From Sporisorium sorghi (lineage: Eukaryota > Basidiomycota > Ustilaginomycetes > Ustilaginales > Ustilaginaceae), in contig JALCCG010000364.1 in NCBI GenBank assembly GCA_023212695.1, positions 1 through 18,924 on the forward strand: DNA of 18,924 bases, read 5' to 3'. The notes beneath the pieces are model-generated. The model searched no databases and was not told the origin of the DNA. It saw nothing but the letters and a program-made list of their open reading frames with translations. Position numbers and translations under genes: made by a program. Shown in pieces: positions 1-8,941 of the stretch (positions are counted from its first letter, which is position 1; the number at the start of each line of letters is the position of its first letter).

Positions 1-184
1 CGCCCGGCCTGCCTCCCTTTCCCCCCCCGGCTCCCTTCCTCTTCTTTCTCTTTCTTTTTGTTGGTTTGTGCGACCTCCCCCCCCCCCCCCCCCCCCCCCC
101 CCTGAAAACATCTTCCTCCCACCACACTTTGCTCGACTGCCCTTCAATCCGCCCTCTTTCTCTCCTCTTTCTGATACGACGCAG
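1..184 (+). other. 3' part of an intron of the E1 beta gene, pyrimidine-rich, with poly-C
   Basis: This stretch is almost pure pyrimidine and ends in a plausible acceptor, a branch-like CTGAT followed by ACGACGCAG, just before the first residues that fit the E1 beta family. It is open in the downstream frame, but the translation (proline run, then unrelated residues) has no family similarity, so I read it as intron. The donor site and the first exon are not in the window. The alternative is a misassembled 5' end replacing the true upstream exon. Confidence 0.5.
77..102. repeat. C26 homopolymer run
   Basis: Twenty-six consecutive C lie 76 bp from the window start, with pyrimidine-rich sequence on both sides. 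A similar C32 run lies near the other end. Such runs are unstable in sequencing and may mark an assembly edge; read as G on the other strand, they also resemble poly-G tails of two-colour sequencing chemistry. Confidence 0.9.
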
Positions 185-1174
185 GCGATCCGCGATGCGC
201 AAGCGCACATCCTCTCTAGCGACGCGACGGCATGCGTATTTGGCGAAGACGTGGCGTTCGGCGGCGTATTCCGTTCCACCATGGGACTCGCCGAGACCTT
301 CGGACGCGACCGGGTCTTCAACACGCCCTTGACCGAGCAGGGGATCGTCGGTTTCGGGATTGGGATGGCGGACATGGGCCACACGGCGATCGCCGAAGTC
401 CAATTCGGCGACTACATCTTCCCCGCCTTTGACCAGATTGTCAACGAGGCGGCCAAGTACAATTACCGCTCTGGGGGTCAATTCTCGGCGGGGAAGCTGA
501 CGATCCGGGCGCCGTGCCAGGGCGTGGGGCATGGGGCGCTGTACCATTCGCAGAGTGTGGAGCAGTTCTTCATGCCTGTGCCGGGGATCAAGGTGGTGGT
601 GCCGCGCAGTCCGGTGCAGGCCAAGGGGCTGTTGGCTGCGAGTGTGCGGGACGAGAATCCCGTGGTGTTCTTGGAGCCAAAGATTCTGTACCGGTCGTCG
701 GTGGAGGAGGTGCCGCTGGACGAGTTTACCCTGCCGCTGAGTGAAGCCGATGTGGTGAAACCAGGTAGCGACGTGACGCTCATCTCGTGGGGCGCACCGC
801 TCTACTCGTGCATCGAGGCGCTCCAGGTGCTCGCCAACCCGCCCGCATCCATCGCCCAGCACTTCCCGCAAAGCGTGCGCCAGGCCAACGTCGAGGTGAT
901 CGACCTCCGCACCATCCTCCCCTGGGACCGCGAAACCGTCGCGCGCTCCGTCGCCAAGACGGGTCGCTGCGTCATCGTCCACGAGGCACCCGTCACTGCA
1001 GGTGTCGGAGCAGAGATCGCTGCGCACCTGCAGAAGACGTGCTTCCTCAATCTGGAGGCGCCGATCGCGCGTGTCGGTGGATGGGACACGCCCTTCCCGC
1101 ACGTCGGCGAGCTTTTTTACAAGCCCGAGGCGATTCGCATTGCTGATGCGCTCGTCAAGTGTTTGACTTTTTGA
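185..1174 (+). CDS. BCKDHB: Branched-chain 2-oxoacid dehydrogenase E1 subunit beta, 5'-truncated
   Basis: This is the beta subunit of the thiamine-diphosphate E1 component of the mitochondrial branched-chain 2-oxoacid dehydrogenase complex, which decarboxylates the keto acids of leucine, isoleucine and valine. The visible 329 residues match the family almost end to end: [12 protein letters not shown] near the start, then [11 protein letters not shown], the [20 protein letters not shown] segment, [26 protein letters not shown] and the C-terminal [14 protein letters not shown]. The FGED glutamate belongs to the cofactor site. Reading starts at the inferred acceptor (phase 0); the presequence and first residues of the mature protein, some 60 residues by comparison with the human protein, lie upstream of the window. 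A run of about ten extra residues (near [13 protein letters not shown]) precedes the EVIDLRT block. Its 3' end converges on the THO-complex gene, with 181 bp between the stop codons. The BCKDH assignment over pyruvate dehydrogenase beta rests on the GGVFR and [16 protein letters not shown] signatures. Confidence 0.93.
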   Translation, partial: AIRDAQAHILSSDATACVFGEDVAFGGVFRSTMGLAETFGRDRVFNTPLTEQGIVGFGIGMADMGHTAIAEVQFGDYIFPAFDQIVNEAAKYNYRSGGQFSAGKLTIRAPCQGVGHGALYHSQSVEQFFMPVPGIKVVVPRSPVQAKGLLAASVRDENPVVFLEPKILYRSSVEEVPLDEFTLPLSEADVVKPGSDVTLISWGAPLYSCIEALQVLANPPASIAQHFPQSVRQANVEVIDLRTILPWDRETVARSVAKTGRCVIVHEAPVTAGVGAEIAAHLQKTCFLNLEAPIARVGGWDTPFPHVGELFYKPEAIRIADALVKCLTF

Positions 1175-1355
1175 AAAAAGCAAGAAGAATGTGTGTTTGC
1201 AATGCGATGAATTCAACGCTTTGACGCTGTGGTCGAGGTTTGTCGATCGTGCTGAAAGCCGAGTTGATACAAATGCAAGTGTTGGTGGATGCGATGCAGA
1301 GAGAACGACAAACGATGTTGAGGGTCTCAGACCGAGCCAGCCTTGCGGATCTTGT

Positions 1356-2474
1356 CTAGAGATTAAACACCCTGACGGTCCCCGCGTCCTTCGGCGCCTC
1401 GTCGCCCGCATACGCCAGGACATACTTGGACGGATGCCACGCGAGCGTGTTGATCATCGTGCTCGGCCCCAACGCGATCTTACACACCTGGTCCGACTCC
1501 CCTTCCGCCAGCCCGACACTGGGATTGGCCGCATTGACCGTGATAAACGCATCCTCTCCACCGGCCGCAACGAGCTCGCCGTCGAAGCTAAAGCCGATCG
1601 CCCTCGCCGGAAACGCGAGACTCGTGATCATCTTGACGGCGAACCACTCGCTCGCATCCCACAGCGCGATCATAGCATCGGACGAAGCCGTAGCGACGAA
1701 GCGCGACAAGGGGTCGTACTCGAGACAAAACACGTTCGCTGTGTGTGTGGGGTGCGAGTGGATGCGTGCGTATGTGTCGGTATTGTGGATGTGCACGGAT
1801 CCGGAGCCGGAAGATAGGAGGAGCAGTGCGCCGTCGGGGGAAAAAGCGAGCTCGTTGATCTCGTCGTGGCCGCCGAGCACCGTTGTTGGCGTGTACGTCG
1901 CCGAATCCGCCGCCCAAGGGGCGTTGCGCCGCGTGCACACGGTATGCACGATGCGGTTCTGCCTGGTATCGATGACGGAGACCGTATCCGTCTTGTCGCC
2001 CACCGCGACGTAGTTGCCCGTTGGGTGGTAGGCGATGTTGATGTTCGCCCCCGGTGTGGCCACAACCGCCGCGGCGCTGTCCGCCTTGGCGCGGGCATCC
2101 CACACGCGCACCGTGCGGTCGGCACTCGCGCTCGCCAGCACCTCCGGCTGCAGAGGATGCCACACCAGCTGGTCGACACTCTCGATGTGCCCGCGCAGCT
2201 CCGTGCTCGCGCGGTGGTCGACCGAACGCTCGGGAACCCACACGCGGATGCTCCGGTCCGCCCCACACGTCGCGAGCTTGCGTCCGTCGATGGACCACCC
2301 GAGCCCGCGGACCGATTGGCGGTGACCCGCGCGCAGTTCTTTGGTTTTGAGCTGGCTGAAGTTGGGGAGGGCGATGTGGCGATCTCGAAAGGAAGAAGCG
2401 AGGTGCGCGGGCAGGCCGTTGATCGTCTTGGAGGAGGCGGTTGGTGGTGGTGGCGGGTATGGTGAGAGCGACAT
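1356..2474 (-). CDS. THOC3: WD40-repeat protein, THO complex subunit 3 (Tex1-like)
   Basis: This intronless ORF encodes 372 residues, mostly a seven-bladed WD40 propeller. Blades lie near residues 50-80 (GADRSIRVW), 95-126 (SADRTVRVWD), 141-170, 200-231 (GGHDEINELAFSPDG), 243-273 (SSDAMIALWD), 285-314 and 338-370. The order and wording (LRAGHRQSVRGLGWSIDGRKLATCGADRSI near the start, FSPDGALLLLSSGSGSVHI in blade 4, SSDAMIALWDASEWFAV in blade 5) fit the THOC3/Tex1 family. That family is a nuclear subunit of the THO/TREX complex, which couples transcription with mRNA packaging and export. The ATG chosen is the first one in frame and is followed by a short proline-rich tail before the propeller. 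It is transcribed divergently from NDK1. The family assignment is strong; membership of a complex is inferred from family. Confidence 0.88.
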   Translation of the reverse strand: MSLSPYPPPPPTASSKTINGLPAHLASSFRDRHIALPNFSQLKTKELRAGHRQSVRGLGWSIDGRKLATCGADRSIRVWVPERSVDHRASTELRGHIESVDQLVWHPLQPEVLASASADRTVRVWDARAKADSAAAVVATPGANINIAYHPTGNYVAVGDKTDTVSVIDTRQNRIVHTVCTRRNAPWAADSATYTPTTVLGGHDEINELAFSPDGALLLLSSGSGSVHIHNTDTYARIHSHPTHTANVFCLEYDPLSRFVATASSDAMIALWDASEWFAVKMITSLAFPARAIGFSFDGELVAAGGEDAFITVNAANPSVGLAEGESDQVCKIALGPSTMINTLAWHPSKYVLAYAGDEAPKDAGTVRVFNL

Positions 2475-2680
2475 TGTGTGTCAGAGTCGCTTTGTAGCCG
2501 AGTCTTGCGCTTCGAGATGACTTGATGTAGGAGAGGAGAAGCAAGCAACGAGGACCCTTGAAGCCTCCACTCTCGCGGCGCGTCACGTGTGTTCTTGATG
2601 CGAATCTTCTTCTCGTACGAGTTGACTGCAGAAAAAGTGGCGAGAAGAACGTCGAAAGATGCACCCACCCCTACCCTCTC

Positions 2681-2732
2681 TTTTTTTCTTTTTTTCTTTT
2701 TCTTTTCTTTTTTTCTTTTTTTTTTTTTCTTT
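2681..2732. repeat. T-rich tract with interspersed C
   Basis: About 52 bp of T runs interrupted by single C bases lie between the divergent genes THOC3 and NDK1. On the THOC3 strand this is an A/G tract. It is low-complexity DNA and the likely nucleosome-free part of the promoter. Confidence 0.85.
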
Positions 2733-2780
2733 CGAGAGCCAAGTGCTTTTTCTGCTGCAGCTTCTTTCTTCTTCCAACCT

Positions 2781-2805
2781 GCGTGTGTGTGTGTGTGTGC
2801 GCGCG
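2781..2805. repeat. Alternating GT/GC repeat, Z-DNA-prone
   Basis: A 25 bp strictly alternating purine-pyrimidine run consists of GC, then repeated GT from about 2783 to 2799, then GCGCGCG. Such a sequence has a high tendency to flip to Z-DNA under negative supercoiling, which divergent transcription generates. The structure is a prediction from base order. Confidence 0.8.
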
Positions 2806-3012
2806 AACAACACAGACCCCCCCCCACACGCAGCTGAGAGCAGGCAGCGCACAAAGAGGATGGTGCGCCCTCGTTGCAGCTTGACAGAACTGGTGGTGCT
2901 CGCCGGTCTGTTGTTGGTCTCGTGCTGGTACAATCTTCGCTTTGTGACTCTTTCTTCTTCCACACCACCATCTTTTTCTACCTGTCCATCCCAGACAAAC
3001 CCAATCTTCAAA

Positions 3013-3561
3013 ATGGCTACCGAGCAGAGTAAGCACACTCCCTCCTCAACCAACCCTTGATGCTCTCGCTACTTCGACCCCGACGCTGACCTCTCCTCTC
3101 ATTCTTCTTCGCCGGCAGCCTACATCATGATCAAGCCGGACGGCGTGCAGCGCGGCATCGTTGGTGAGATCATCAAGCGCTTCGAAAATCGTGGCTACAA
3201 GATCGTCGCGCTCAAGATGGTCCAGGCCTCCGAGGAGCACCTCGAGAAGCACTACAAGGACCTCAAGGGCAAAAAGTTCTTCCCGGGCCTCATCAAGTAC
3301 ATGGCCTCTGGCCCCGTCGTCTGCATCGTCTTCGAGGGCAAGGACGCCGTCAAGACCGGCCGTGTGCTGCTCGGCGCTACCAACCCGCTCGACTCGGCTC
3401 CTGGTACCATCAGGGGCGACTTTGCCATCGACGTCGGTCGCAACGTGTGCCACGGCTCCGACTCGGTCGAGAGCGCTAAGGCCGAGATCGCGCTCTGGTT
3501 CGGCGAGCAGAACCCTACTATCAACTACACCCGTGCCGTTGACTCGTGGATCTACGAGTAA
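3013..3561 (+). CDS. NDK1: Nucleoside diphosphate kinase (spliced: 3013-3028 joined to 3119-3561)
   Basis: The spliced gene encodes 152 residues, the usual length for a group I NDP kinase, which transfers phosphate from ATP to other nucleoside diphosphates through a phosphohistidine. All active-site residues are present, one position before human NM23 numbering: Lys11, Tyr51, Arg87, Thr93, Arg104, Asn114 and the catalytic His117 in NVCHGSDS. The first exon is only 16 nt (MATEQ plus one base); splicing rebuilds a Thr codon and gives [18 protein letters not shown]. The start has good context (CAAAATGGC). Without splicing, translation would start at Met9 and lose the first strand, so the intron is needed for the full fold. 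The C-terminus WIYE is typical. It shares a promoter region with THOC3 and converges on the Ndt80-like gene, with 530 bp between the stops. Strong codon bias suggests high expression. Confidence 0.96.
3029..3118 (+). other. NDK1 intron
   Basis: This 90 nt intron has donor GTAAGC, branch site CTGAC at 3086-3090, a pyrimidine stretch and acceptor GGCAG. Joining restores an ACC codon (Thr6) and continues directly into the conserved IMIKPDG block, which fixes both splice sites. Confidence 0.93.
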
Positions 3562-3663
3562 GCGATTCGACGCTCATCGAGCCGCATCGCCGGTCGTCTT
3601 TGTCGGTCGTACCACTTGACGTTCCGCAACGAACAGAAACACATCATCTGATTTCAGAGACCG

Positions 3664-3689
3664 TCTCTCTCTCTCTCTCTCTCTCTCTC
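3664..3689. repeat. (CT)n microsatellite
   Basis: About thirteen CT units begin roughly 100 bp after the NDK1 stop codon, in the expected 3' untranslated region. Confidence 0.9.
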
Positions 3690-3909
3690 GACTGTGTATC
3701 TGCTGCCCATCTCATTCCACCTCACAGCAAGCCAAAGCAGTCTGGCCGCCGCACTCCGAGCCAATCGCCTCGAGAGCCAAGAGAGATCGCGACGTGCAAC
3801 AAAGGTGGGATTTCAGATCTCGAGTGAGAGGCGCAAAAGCATGTCGAGCTGTCAAGGCGTGGCGCCATACGAACGCTGAATGAGCTGAAGGATAGAGGGG
3901 TTGTCTCTT

Positions 3910-3911
<2 letters not shown>

Positions 3912-3952
<41 letters not shown>
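3912..3952. repeat. T41 homopolymer run
   Basis: Forty-one consecutive T lie 140 bp beyond the stop of the minus-strand Ndt80-like gene, so its primary transcript would carry a genomic A41. It would also end any RNA polymerase III transcript on the plus strand. The exact length in the assembly should be treated as approximate. Confidence 0.9.
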
Positions 3953-3953
<1 letters not shown>

Positions 3954-4091
3954 GCACGGTAGTGACGGATTCGGGGATTGCTGTGTATGTTGGGTAACAG
4001 GATAGATGGTATCTCGTGAGTGTGTTAGGGGTAAGCGGTTTACTGTCGTTGCTCGGTGTAGAAACATGCGTTTGAGAATGGCGTCGATGCT

Positions 4092-7000
4092 TCAGGTGAT
4101 GCTGCGGATGTCCATCACCCTGCAGACTCGCCTCTGCGATGCGGCGCTGCTCGAGCCAGACAACTCGCCCTCCTCCAATTCGTCGTCGGCGTCTTGCATC
4201 GTCTCGGCGGCCGCCTCCTGCGAGCTGGCACGCACGGCTGCCAGAAGTCGACGGCTGCTACGTCGCTGATCGGGAGACATGCTGCTGCTGCTGCTGCTGC
4301 TGTTCGTGCTGCGCGCGGGAATGCTGCGCTTCGAAGCGACTCCGGATGACGTCGTGGCCACGTTGGCAGCAGGACCTGCGGATGCCCTGCGAGATACGCT
4401 GCTCGCAGCCGCACTCTCCTTCTTCGTCGTGCCCGTCGATGGATGCGCATAGTGAACCTTGGAGCGACCCCGCACCGTGATCGGATGGCTGACCAGACTC
4501 GCCACCTCAACACCGCCGCTCACCGTCACGGCACCCTGCCTCGGATACGCCAGCAGCGTCAGCTTGAGCGCGTAAAACTGCTGGCTCGCTGCCCCACGTT
4601 GGCCGTTGTTCATCGTGGCCGAGCGGATCTGCACTCTTCGAAACGCGGCGATGGTGCCGGACCTAGTCGCGGCTTGCTCGTTGGCCGAAGCGTCCTTGAC
4701 AATGGTGCCACCGCTGCGCAGCTCGACGGGCTGCACCGCCTCGCGAGGGCCGCGTTCCCTGGCCGGGCCAAACTGGATGAGCGGCACAAGACCCTGGCGA
4801 CCCTTTTGCAGCCGGCCGTCGCTGTTGACGACGTGGGCGGTCATGTGAACGGCGAAGCGCTCGACCACAAACGGAGCACGGCCGGTGGGTTCGCAGATCA
4901 AGTCGCCTTGCACCTCGCCGCGGCGTCGGCCTTGCTCGTCCTCGAAATGAAACGAGACATCCACCTTGAGATCTGAAAGAAGGAACGCAGCGAGTGCGAG
5001 ACTGTGTGTCAGCATTCCATCCGGCGCACGGTTGTTGGACTTGATGGACCATCTTCGGCTTACAATTTCGACGATAGCAAGCCCATTTTCCGTCACTGTC
5101 GGAACCCATTCGAGAGAAAGACACACGCCAGCACTGTCAGTCACGGAAGCGGCCGACGATGGAGCTGGGAGAGTTCGCACTCACACAACGCTGAAGCACT
5201 GGTGCGAAGTCGAGTTGAGCTTGCAAAAGAGTCTGTTGGTCGGTCGTGAACGATGAGCGAAATAGAAGTCAGCTGGTACGCTCTTGCATTCTTTGGCAGG
5301 GCTGGAGTCTCGACTCACTTCTCCGTTGTGTTGCTGCCCCCCTGCTTGAGCGTGATAGGGAGGATCGCTTTCGGAGTCACAAAGATCTCGCCGGTGCGTC
5401 CCTCTTGCGGCAGTGGCAAATCTGGCTGCTCGATCACCACGCTGGGCGTGCTTCCATTCAGGACAGAGGAGCGCGTTGACATCGATGGTCCGATAAGAGG
5501 TTCATCCGAGTCCTGATCCTCACTGTCGTCGCTGCTCATATCCGCAAGAGGCGACATGGCACGTAGGATGGGCATCTTGTAGATGAAGCTGTCGTCCTTG
5601 ATCTTTGCGCCTGGTTTGGCTGCAGAGGCAGGGGCAACAGAGGGAGGCGAAGCGTCGTGAAGCCGGAGCGCGGGGAGGTCGAGAGACGGATCGATGTTGC
5701 TCCTGTTGAGGTCGTGGCGATGAGCGAGCGGGAGCAAGGTGAGCGAGTCGTCGCTGAGAGTCGAGGGCGACGGCAGCTGCGACGAAGCCTCGGACAGGAT
5801 CGCTGGCGAACGAGTGAGCACGCGGGATGGATTCCTCGTGTTGCCGCTGAGCAAGTTGATGCTGCTGCTGCTGGTGCCGCTGCTACCGCCTTGTCCCAGG
5901 AAAAAGTCGGCTTCGCTGCGTGGCGACGGGCCGCAATGAGCTGCTGGACCCAGGTCGAGATGCAGCACGTCCGACGGAAAGGGGTTGGGCTCCACAAAGA
6001 GGCCCAGCGCGTTGTCCGGTGTAGCGAGGTGAGAAGAGGGCAAGCGTGAGCCCATGGTCGCGCCTGGAGATCCTCCGTCTTCCTTCTTGGTGGGATCGCC
6101 GTAGAGAGGGCGCAGTTCAGCAGACGAGCCTTCTAGCTGAAGAGGCGCACCGAGGAAAGTGCGGCTGTTGGAAGGGCGGATGAAGCTGGTGTAGTCCTGG
6201 TGCACGCCGCTGGAAGTGGATCGAATGGAGCTCGTCGGCGTCTTTTGGCCTCTGTGTAGACAAGAAGAGAGGAAGGAGAGGAGCGGTTAGTACAAGCAAA
6301 GACCGCCTCTCTGGCGCGGAGCACTTGCGACACTTACGGGAACAGAGACATGGCCCTGATTTCACGAGCACCTCTCGAGGAGAATGGAGAGAGCGCAAAG
6401 TAGTCGTTCTGCTTGCGCGCTGGAGTGGAGATGAAGTAAGGGTTGCTTCTGTACTCGGCACCGTGGCGGAGAGAGGAGCGGATGGGGCCAAGGTGGTTGA
6501 GCTGACTGTTGAAATAATGTCCGAGCAGAGGAGGCAAGATGGGTCGACCGGAACCGTCAAGAGTGTGGGCTCTCGGCTTGGTAGGCGGCATCATCACGAG
6601 CGATGCGGCAGGCTCAGCTACACTGTGCTCTGTGCCGAGCAAGGGAGGAGAGCCTCTGCTGAGCTCAGGACCGGGAGAGGACTGCGCGACTTTCGACGAC
6701 ACGGTGAACGACACGCCGAGCTCGGCGCTGTCAGACGCCGCCGAACCGAGTGCGATGCGATCCAACATCAGAGAAGAAGAGGGCGTGTGCTGCGACAGTT
6801 TGCGTGCTCTCTGCGTGGACAAGGTCGGTGAGCTCTGCCAGACAGCGTTCCTGCTGCGTTGAAGATCCATTTCAGAGTGTGGACTGCGGAAACAGCCAGA
6901 GGTGTCCCGCGAATGTTCCGATGGCGACGGAAGGAGCTTGCTGCTGTGCGAAGAAGGCGGAGGTGTGAGGAGCAGGATAGGAGTCCAGTCGTATTCCTCT

Positions 7001-7398
7001 AGGCTCGTTGTTGCGGTGTCGCATCGAGCTGTGCACGAAAGAGGGCTGGAACCGCTCGAAGGCGCTTGCAGATGGTGGAGGTAATCGTGATCGCGATTAT
7101 CAAAGTGATGCCGAGTGAATGAGGATGAGGAGGAGAGAAGGAAAGGAGACGGTCGCTTGGAGGAGGAAGGACCGAGAGATCGAGAGTCTTTGAATTGGAA
7201 GGCAGCAGCAGCCGCAGAGTCCACCTTGGCTGGGATTGATAAGAACGAAGAAGAGGGCGGCAACGGATGAGGGGACGCGGCAAGAGGCGACGCCAGATTG
7301 GCGTCCTTATAGCTTCGTGTTGGCGTCTGCATCTGAGCGGCGGACAGCGGCGCTTGGTCAGCAAGCGACGGTGGCGGCGGCGACGAACTCGAGTCCAT
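4092..7398 (-). CDS. Ndt80/PhoG-type transcription factor, five exons
   Basis: Spliced exons are 7398-6338, 6251-5319, 5232-5185, 5095-5064 and 4972-4092, 2955 nt in all and in frame throughout, giving 984 residues. The first 650 residues are a serine/proline-rich low-complexity region without a known fold. The Ndt80/PhoG DNA-binding domain spans about residues 655-868: DGKWACYRRNY (junction of exons 4 and 5), LKVDVSF, ERFAVHMTA, then the family hallmark RSATMNNGQRGAASQQFYAL and finally PITVRGRSKVHY. The remaining tail has a polyserine run and an acidic DADDELEEGE patch. Family members are nuclear, bind immunoglobulin-fold-style to CRCAAA-type sites and govern meiosis, starvation or programmed cell death in ascomycetes; the role in this fungus is unknown. 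The start at 7398 is chosen because upstream in-frame sequence is only translated repeats. Converges on NDK1; faces a 4.7 kb gene-free upstream region. Confidence 0.88.
4973..5063 (-). other. Intron 4 of the Ndt80-like gene
   Basis: This 91 nt intron has donor GTAAGC, branch CTGAC and acceptor TTTCAG. Removing it joins RRN to YLKVDVSF, rebuilding the tyrosine expected after CYRRN in this family. Confidence 0.87.
5096..5184 (-). other. Intron 3 of the Ndt80-like gene
   Basis: This 89 nt intron has donor GTGAGT, a GTGACTGAC branch region and acceptor CCGACAG. This acceptor, not the earlier CTGACAG, is required to enter the DGKWACYRRN motif in the right frame. Confidence 0.82.
5233..5318 (-). 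other. Intron 2 of the Ndt80-like gene
   Basis: This 86 nt intron has donor GTGAGT, branch CTGAC and acceptor AACAG. Splicing rebuilds a lysine codon and avoids the stop that directly follows the unspliced exon. Confidence 0.85.
6252..6337 (-). other. Intron 1 of the Ndt80-like gene
   Basis: This 86 nt intron has donor GTAAGT, a perfect TACTAAC branch site (complement of 6286-6292) and acceptor ACACAG. It splits a proline codon and continues the serine/threonine-rich region in frame. Confidence 0.9.
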
Positions 7399-7497
7399 GG
7401 CGTTGTTGACTTGCAAGGCAGCAGAGCAGCAGAGCAGAACCAAGTGACAGAAGGAAGAGCTCTTCAAGCTCGGAAGAGCCGCTCGAGCGACACGCCG

Positions 7498-7499
<2 letters not shown>

Positions 7500-7530
<31 letters not shown>
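7500..7530. repeat. (TG)15 microsatellite
   Basis: Fifteen TG units lie about 100 bp upstream of the Ndt80-like start codon. It is a dinucleotide repeat with Z-DNA potential in the likely leader or proximal promoter. Confidence 0.92.
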
Positions 7531-7532
<2 letters not shown>

Positions 7533-7810
7533 CGGGAGCGAGGGCGAGGGCGAAGTTTCTATCGGAATGTACGCCGACACTGGAGAGCGCCTTGTTCGGA
7601 TCGTTTCGTCTGCGACGGCTCTGTCCGCTTCTCTGGTTCTGTGTCGGTGTCTGTGCTTGTGTTCTGATTGAGGCGCTGCGAAGCGGCTGCCACAGCTTGC
7701 CTTCTACTTTCTCTGTGAAAGGCAGGAAAAGTGAGCGTGAAGCGTTGACAGATCTCCTTGCTCGCTTGGCCTTCAGAGCAGCAACGACACCAACGAGCAG
7801 TGCAAGCCTC

Positions 7811-7829
7811 TTTTTTTTTTTTTTTTTTT
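7811..7829. repeat. T19 homopolymer run
   Basis: Nineteen T, read as A on the strand of the Ndt80-like gene, lie about 410 bp upstream of its start. This is a possible nucleosome-excluding promoter element. Confidence 0.85.
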
Positions 7830-8913
7830 GGTTTCTGTGCATGGAACGAATGACAGCAGCAGAGAGGATTTGTTTCGTGTGGCGCAACAGCAGAAGAGCC
7901 CGACGGAGTCAGCTTTTTTCTTCCGGCTGGGTCAACGAAGACCGCATTCGCATCGAGGCAGACGAATCGTGATATTCAGGGAGCAGCTTCGACCCGGCTG
8001 CCCAAAAGCGCAGTGCAGCAGCCGATCCGAAGAGAGAAGGTCTAGAACTCACCAGTTTTAGGTTAGCGACTCGCTCTCTGAACAGTGTCAACCAATTGAG
8101 AACTGGTGTCCAAGATGAGCAGCCGTGAGAACAGCGCTTTCGGGCTCGATCCGACTCGAGAAGAGGAGCAGTTGAATTCGACTTCTTCTTCCCACGCGAG
8201 TCTGTTCTGCGTCAAGGGCAAGATGCAGAGCAACACTGAAACAGAAGAAAAGATGGACCCGGAAGTGCCGACGCTTATCGTGGCTTCCGAGAGCAGTCTA
8301 AGCGAAGAGCGTGACACCCACACTTGAAGACGTCCAAATTCGGATACGGCTGCAGAGCGGTGGCGTGCTTGCTCTGCGATGACAGCTTTTTGACTTTCGG
8401 ATCGACCGTTGCCGTTGCCTTCAGAAAGAACACTGCAGCCAAGCAAAATCCAGACGCACCTGCCTATCGACGAGAGCGCAAAAGCTCCACGGTCCACTTG
8501 CGCCTGCGTGTTGCCAACAAGGGACGCGTCCTGGTCGCTGGTCGGATCAGCCGAGCTGATGGTTGCTCTCGCTTCTGGCGGTTGCAAAGCACCCTGAAGA
8601 ACGATCGAGGCAGGCGAGCGCAGTCGAGCGGCGAAGAACGCTGTTCCCACGCTCAGCTGCAGCTGCAAGAGAGGGAGAGAAGGTCTGAAAATGAAAATCG
8701 CTTCGTCGTCAGATCAGAGAAGCGTGAGCAGAAAAAGAAAAATAAGATCAAGCTCGGACCTTGTTCGAAAAAGCACGCTCTCCCTCTGCTCTCCGCTCTC
8801 TGCTCTCTACGCTGAGAACTGCCTTTCCTCGTCCGTTCTCGGCTAGCAATGCAAGCGAGCGGGCTGTACCGAAGGAAAGAGACTGCGGTTTTGTCTCTTC
8901 CTTGCCCTGCTTT

Positions 8914-8941
8914 CGGCAATGCCGGTGGTTCGGCAGTGCCG
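8914..8941. promoter_or_regulatory. Two 11 bp palindromes, CGGCANTGCCG, 17 bp apart
   Basis: CGGCAATGCCG at 8914-8924 and CGGCAGTGCCG at 8931-8941 are each perfect inverted repeats around one central base, that is CGG-N5-CCG. Inverted CGG triplets are the classic target layout for dimeric fungal Zn2Cys6 factors. They lie about 1.5 kb upstream of the Ndt80-like start. The site is seen; binding is inferred. Confidence 0.4.

Larger units (their letters stand above)
2475..3012. promoter_or_regulatory. Shared divergent promoter region between THOC3 and NDK1
   Basis: These 538 bp separate two divergent start codons and contain no gene. They hold a 50 bp T/C-rich tract and an alternating GT/GC block, followed on the NDK1 side by a pyrimidine-rich leader ending CTTCAAA before the start codon. 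No TATA box is evident. Poly(dA:dT) tracts commonly exclude nucleosomes in fungal promoters, which would suit constitutive divergent transcription; that role is inferred. Confidence 0.6.
3562..4091. other. Convergent 3' intergenic region between NDK1 and the Ndt80-like gene
   Basis: These 530 bp contain no supported ORF. They hold a CT microsatellite in the NDK1 3' side and a T41 run nearer the Ndt80-like stop. Both transcripts must end here. Confidence 0.75.
7399..7842 (-). other. Probable 5' leader of the Ndt80-like gene, open in frame
   Basis: No in-frame stop separates the chosen start from an upstream ATG at 7842, which would add 148 residues. That extension would encode a lysine run from the T19 tract and a His-Thr repeat from the TG microsatellite, so I treat it as untranslated. 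If the transcript begins far enough upstream, an N-extended isoform is possible. Confidence 0.5.

Noticed and set aside
1588..2664. Long minus-strand ORF overlapping the THO-complex gene
   Set aside because: Arginine/glycine-rich out-of-frame shadow of the WD40 gene with no motif.
3046..3453. Antisense ORF across NDK1
   Set aside because: Shadow of a strongly biased coding sequence; it has no independent support.
7500..7530. TG repeat as telomeric or array-type repeat
   Set aside because: It is a plain dinucleotide microsatellite inside a gene leader, with no spacer structure or end-of-chromosome context.
8063..8668. Minus-strand 201-codon ORF in the gene-free region
   Set aside because: No family motif, ordinary low-complexity wording, and no promoter or splice support.
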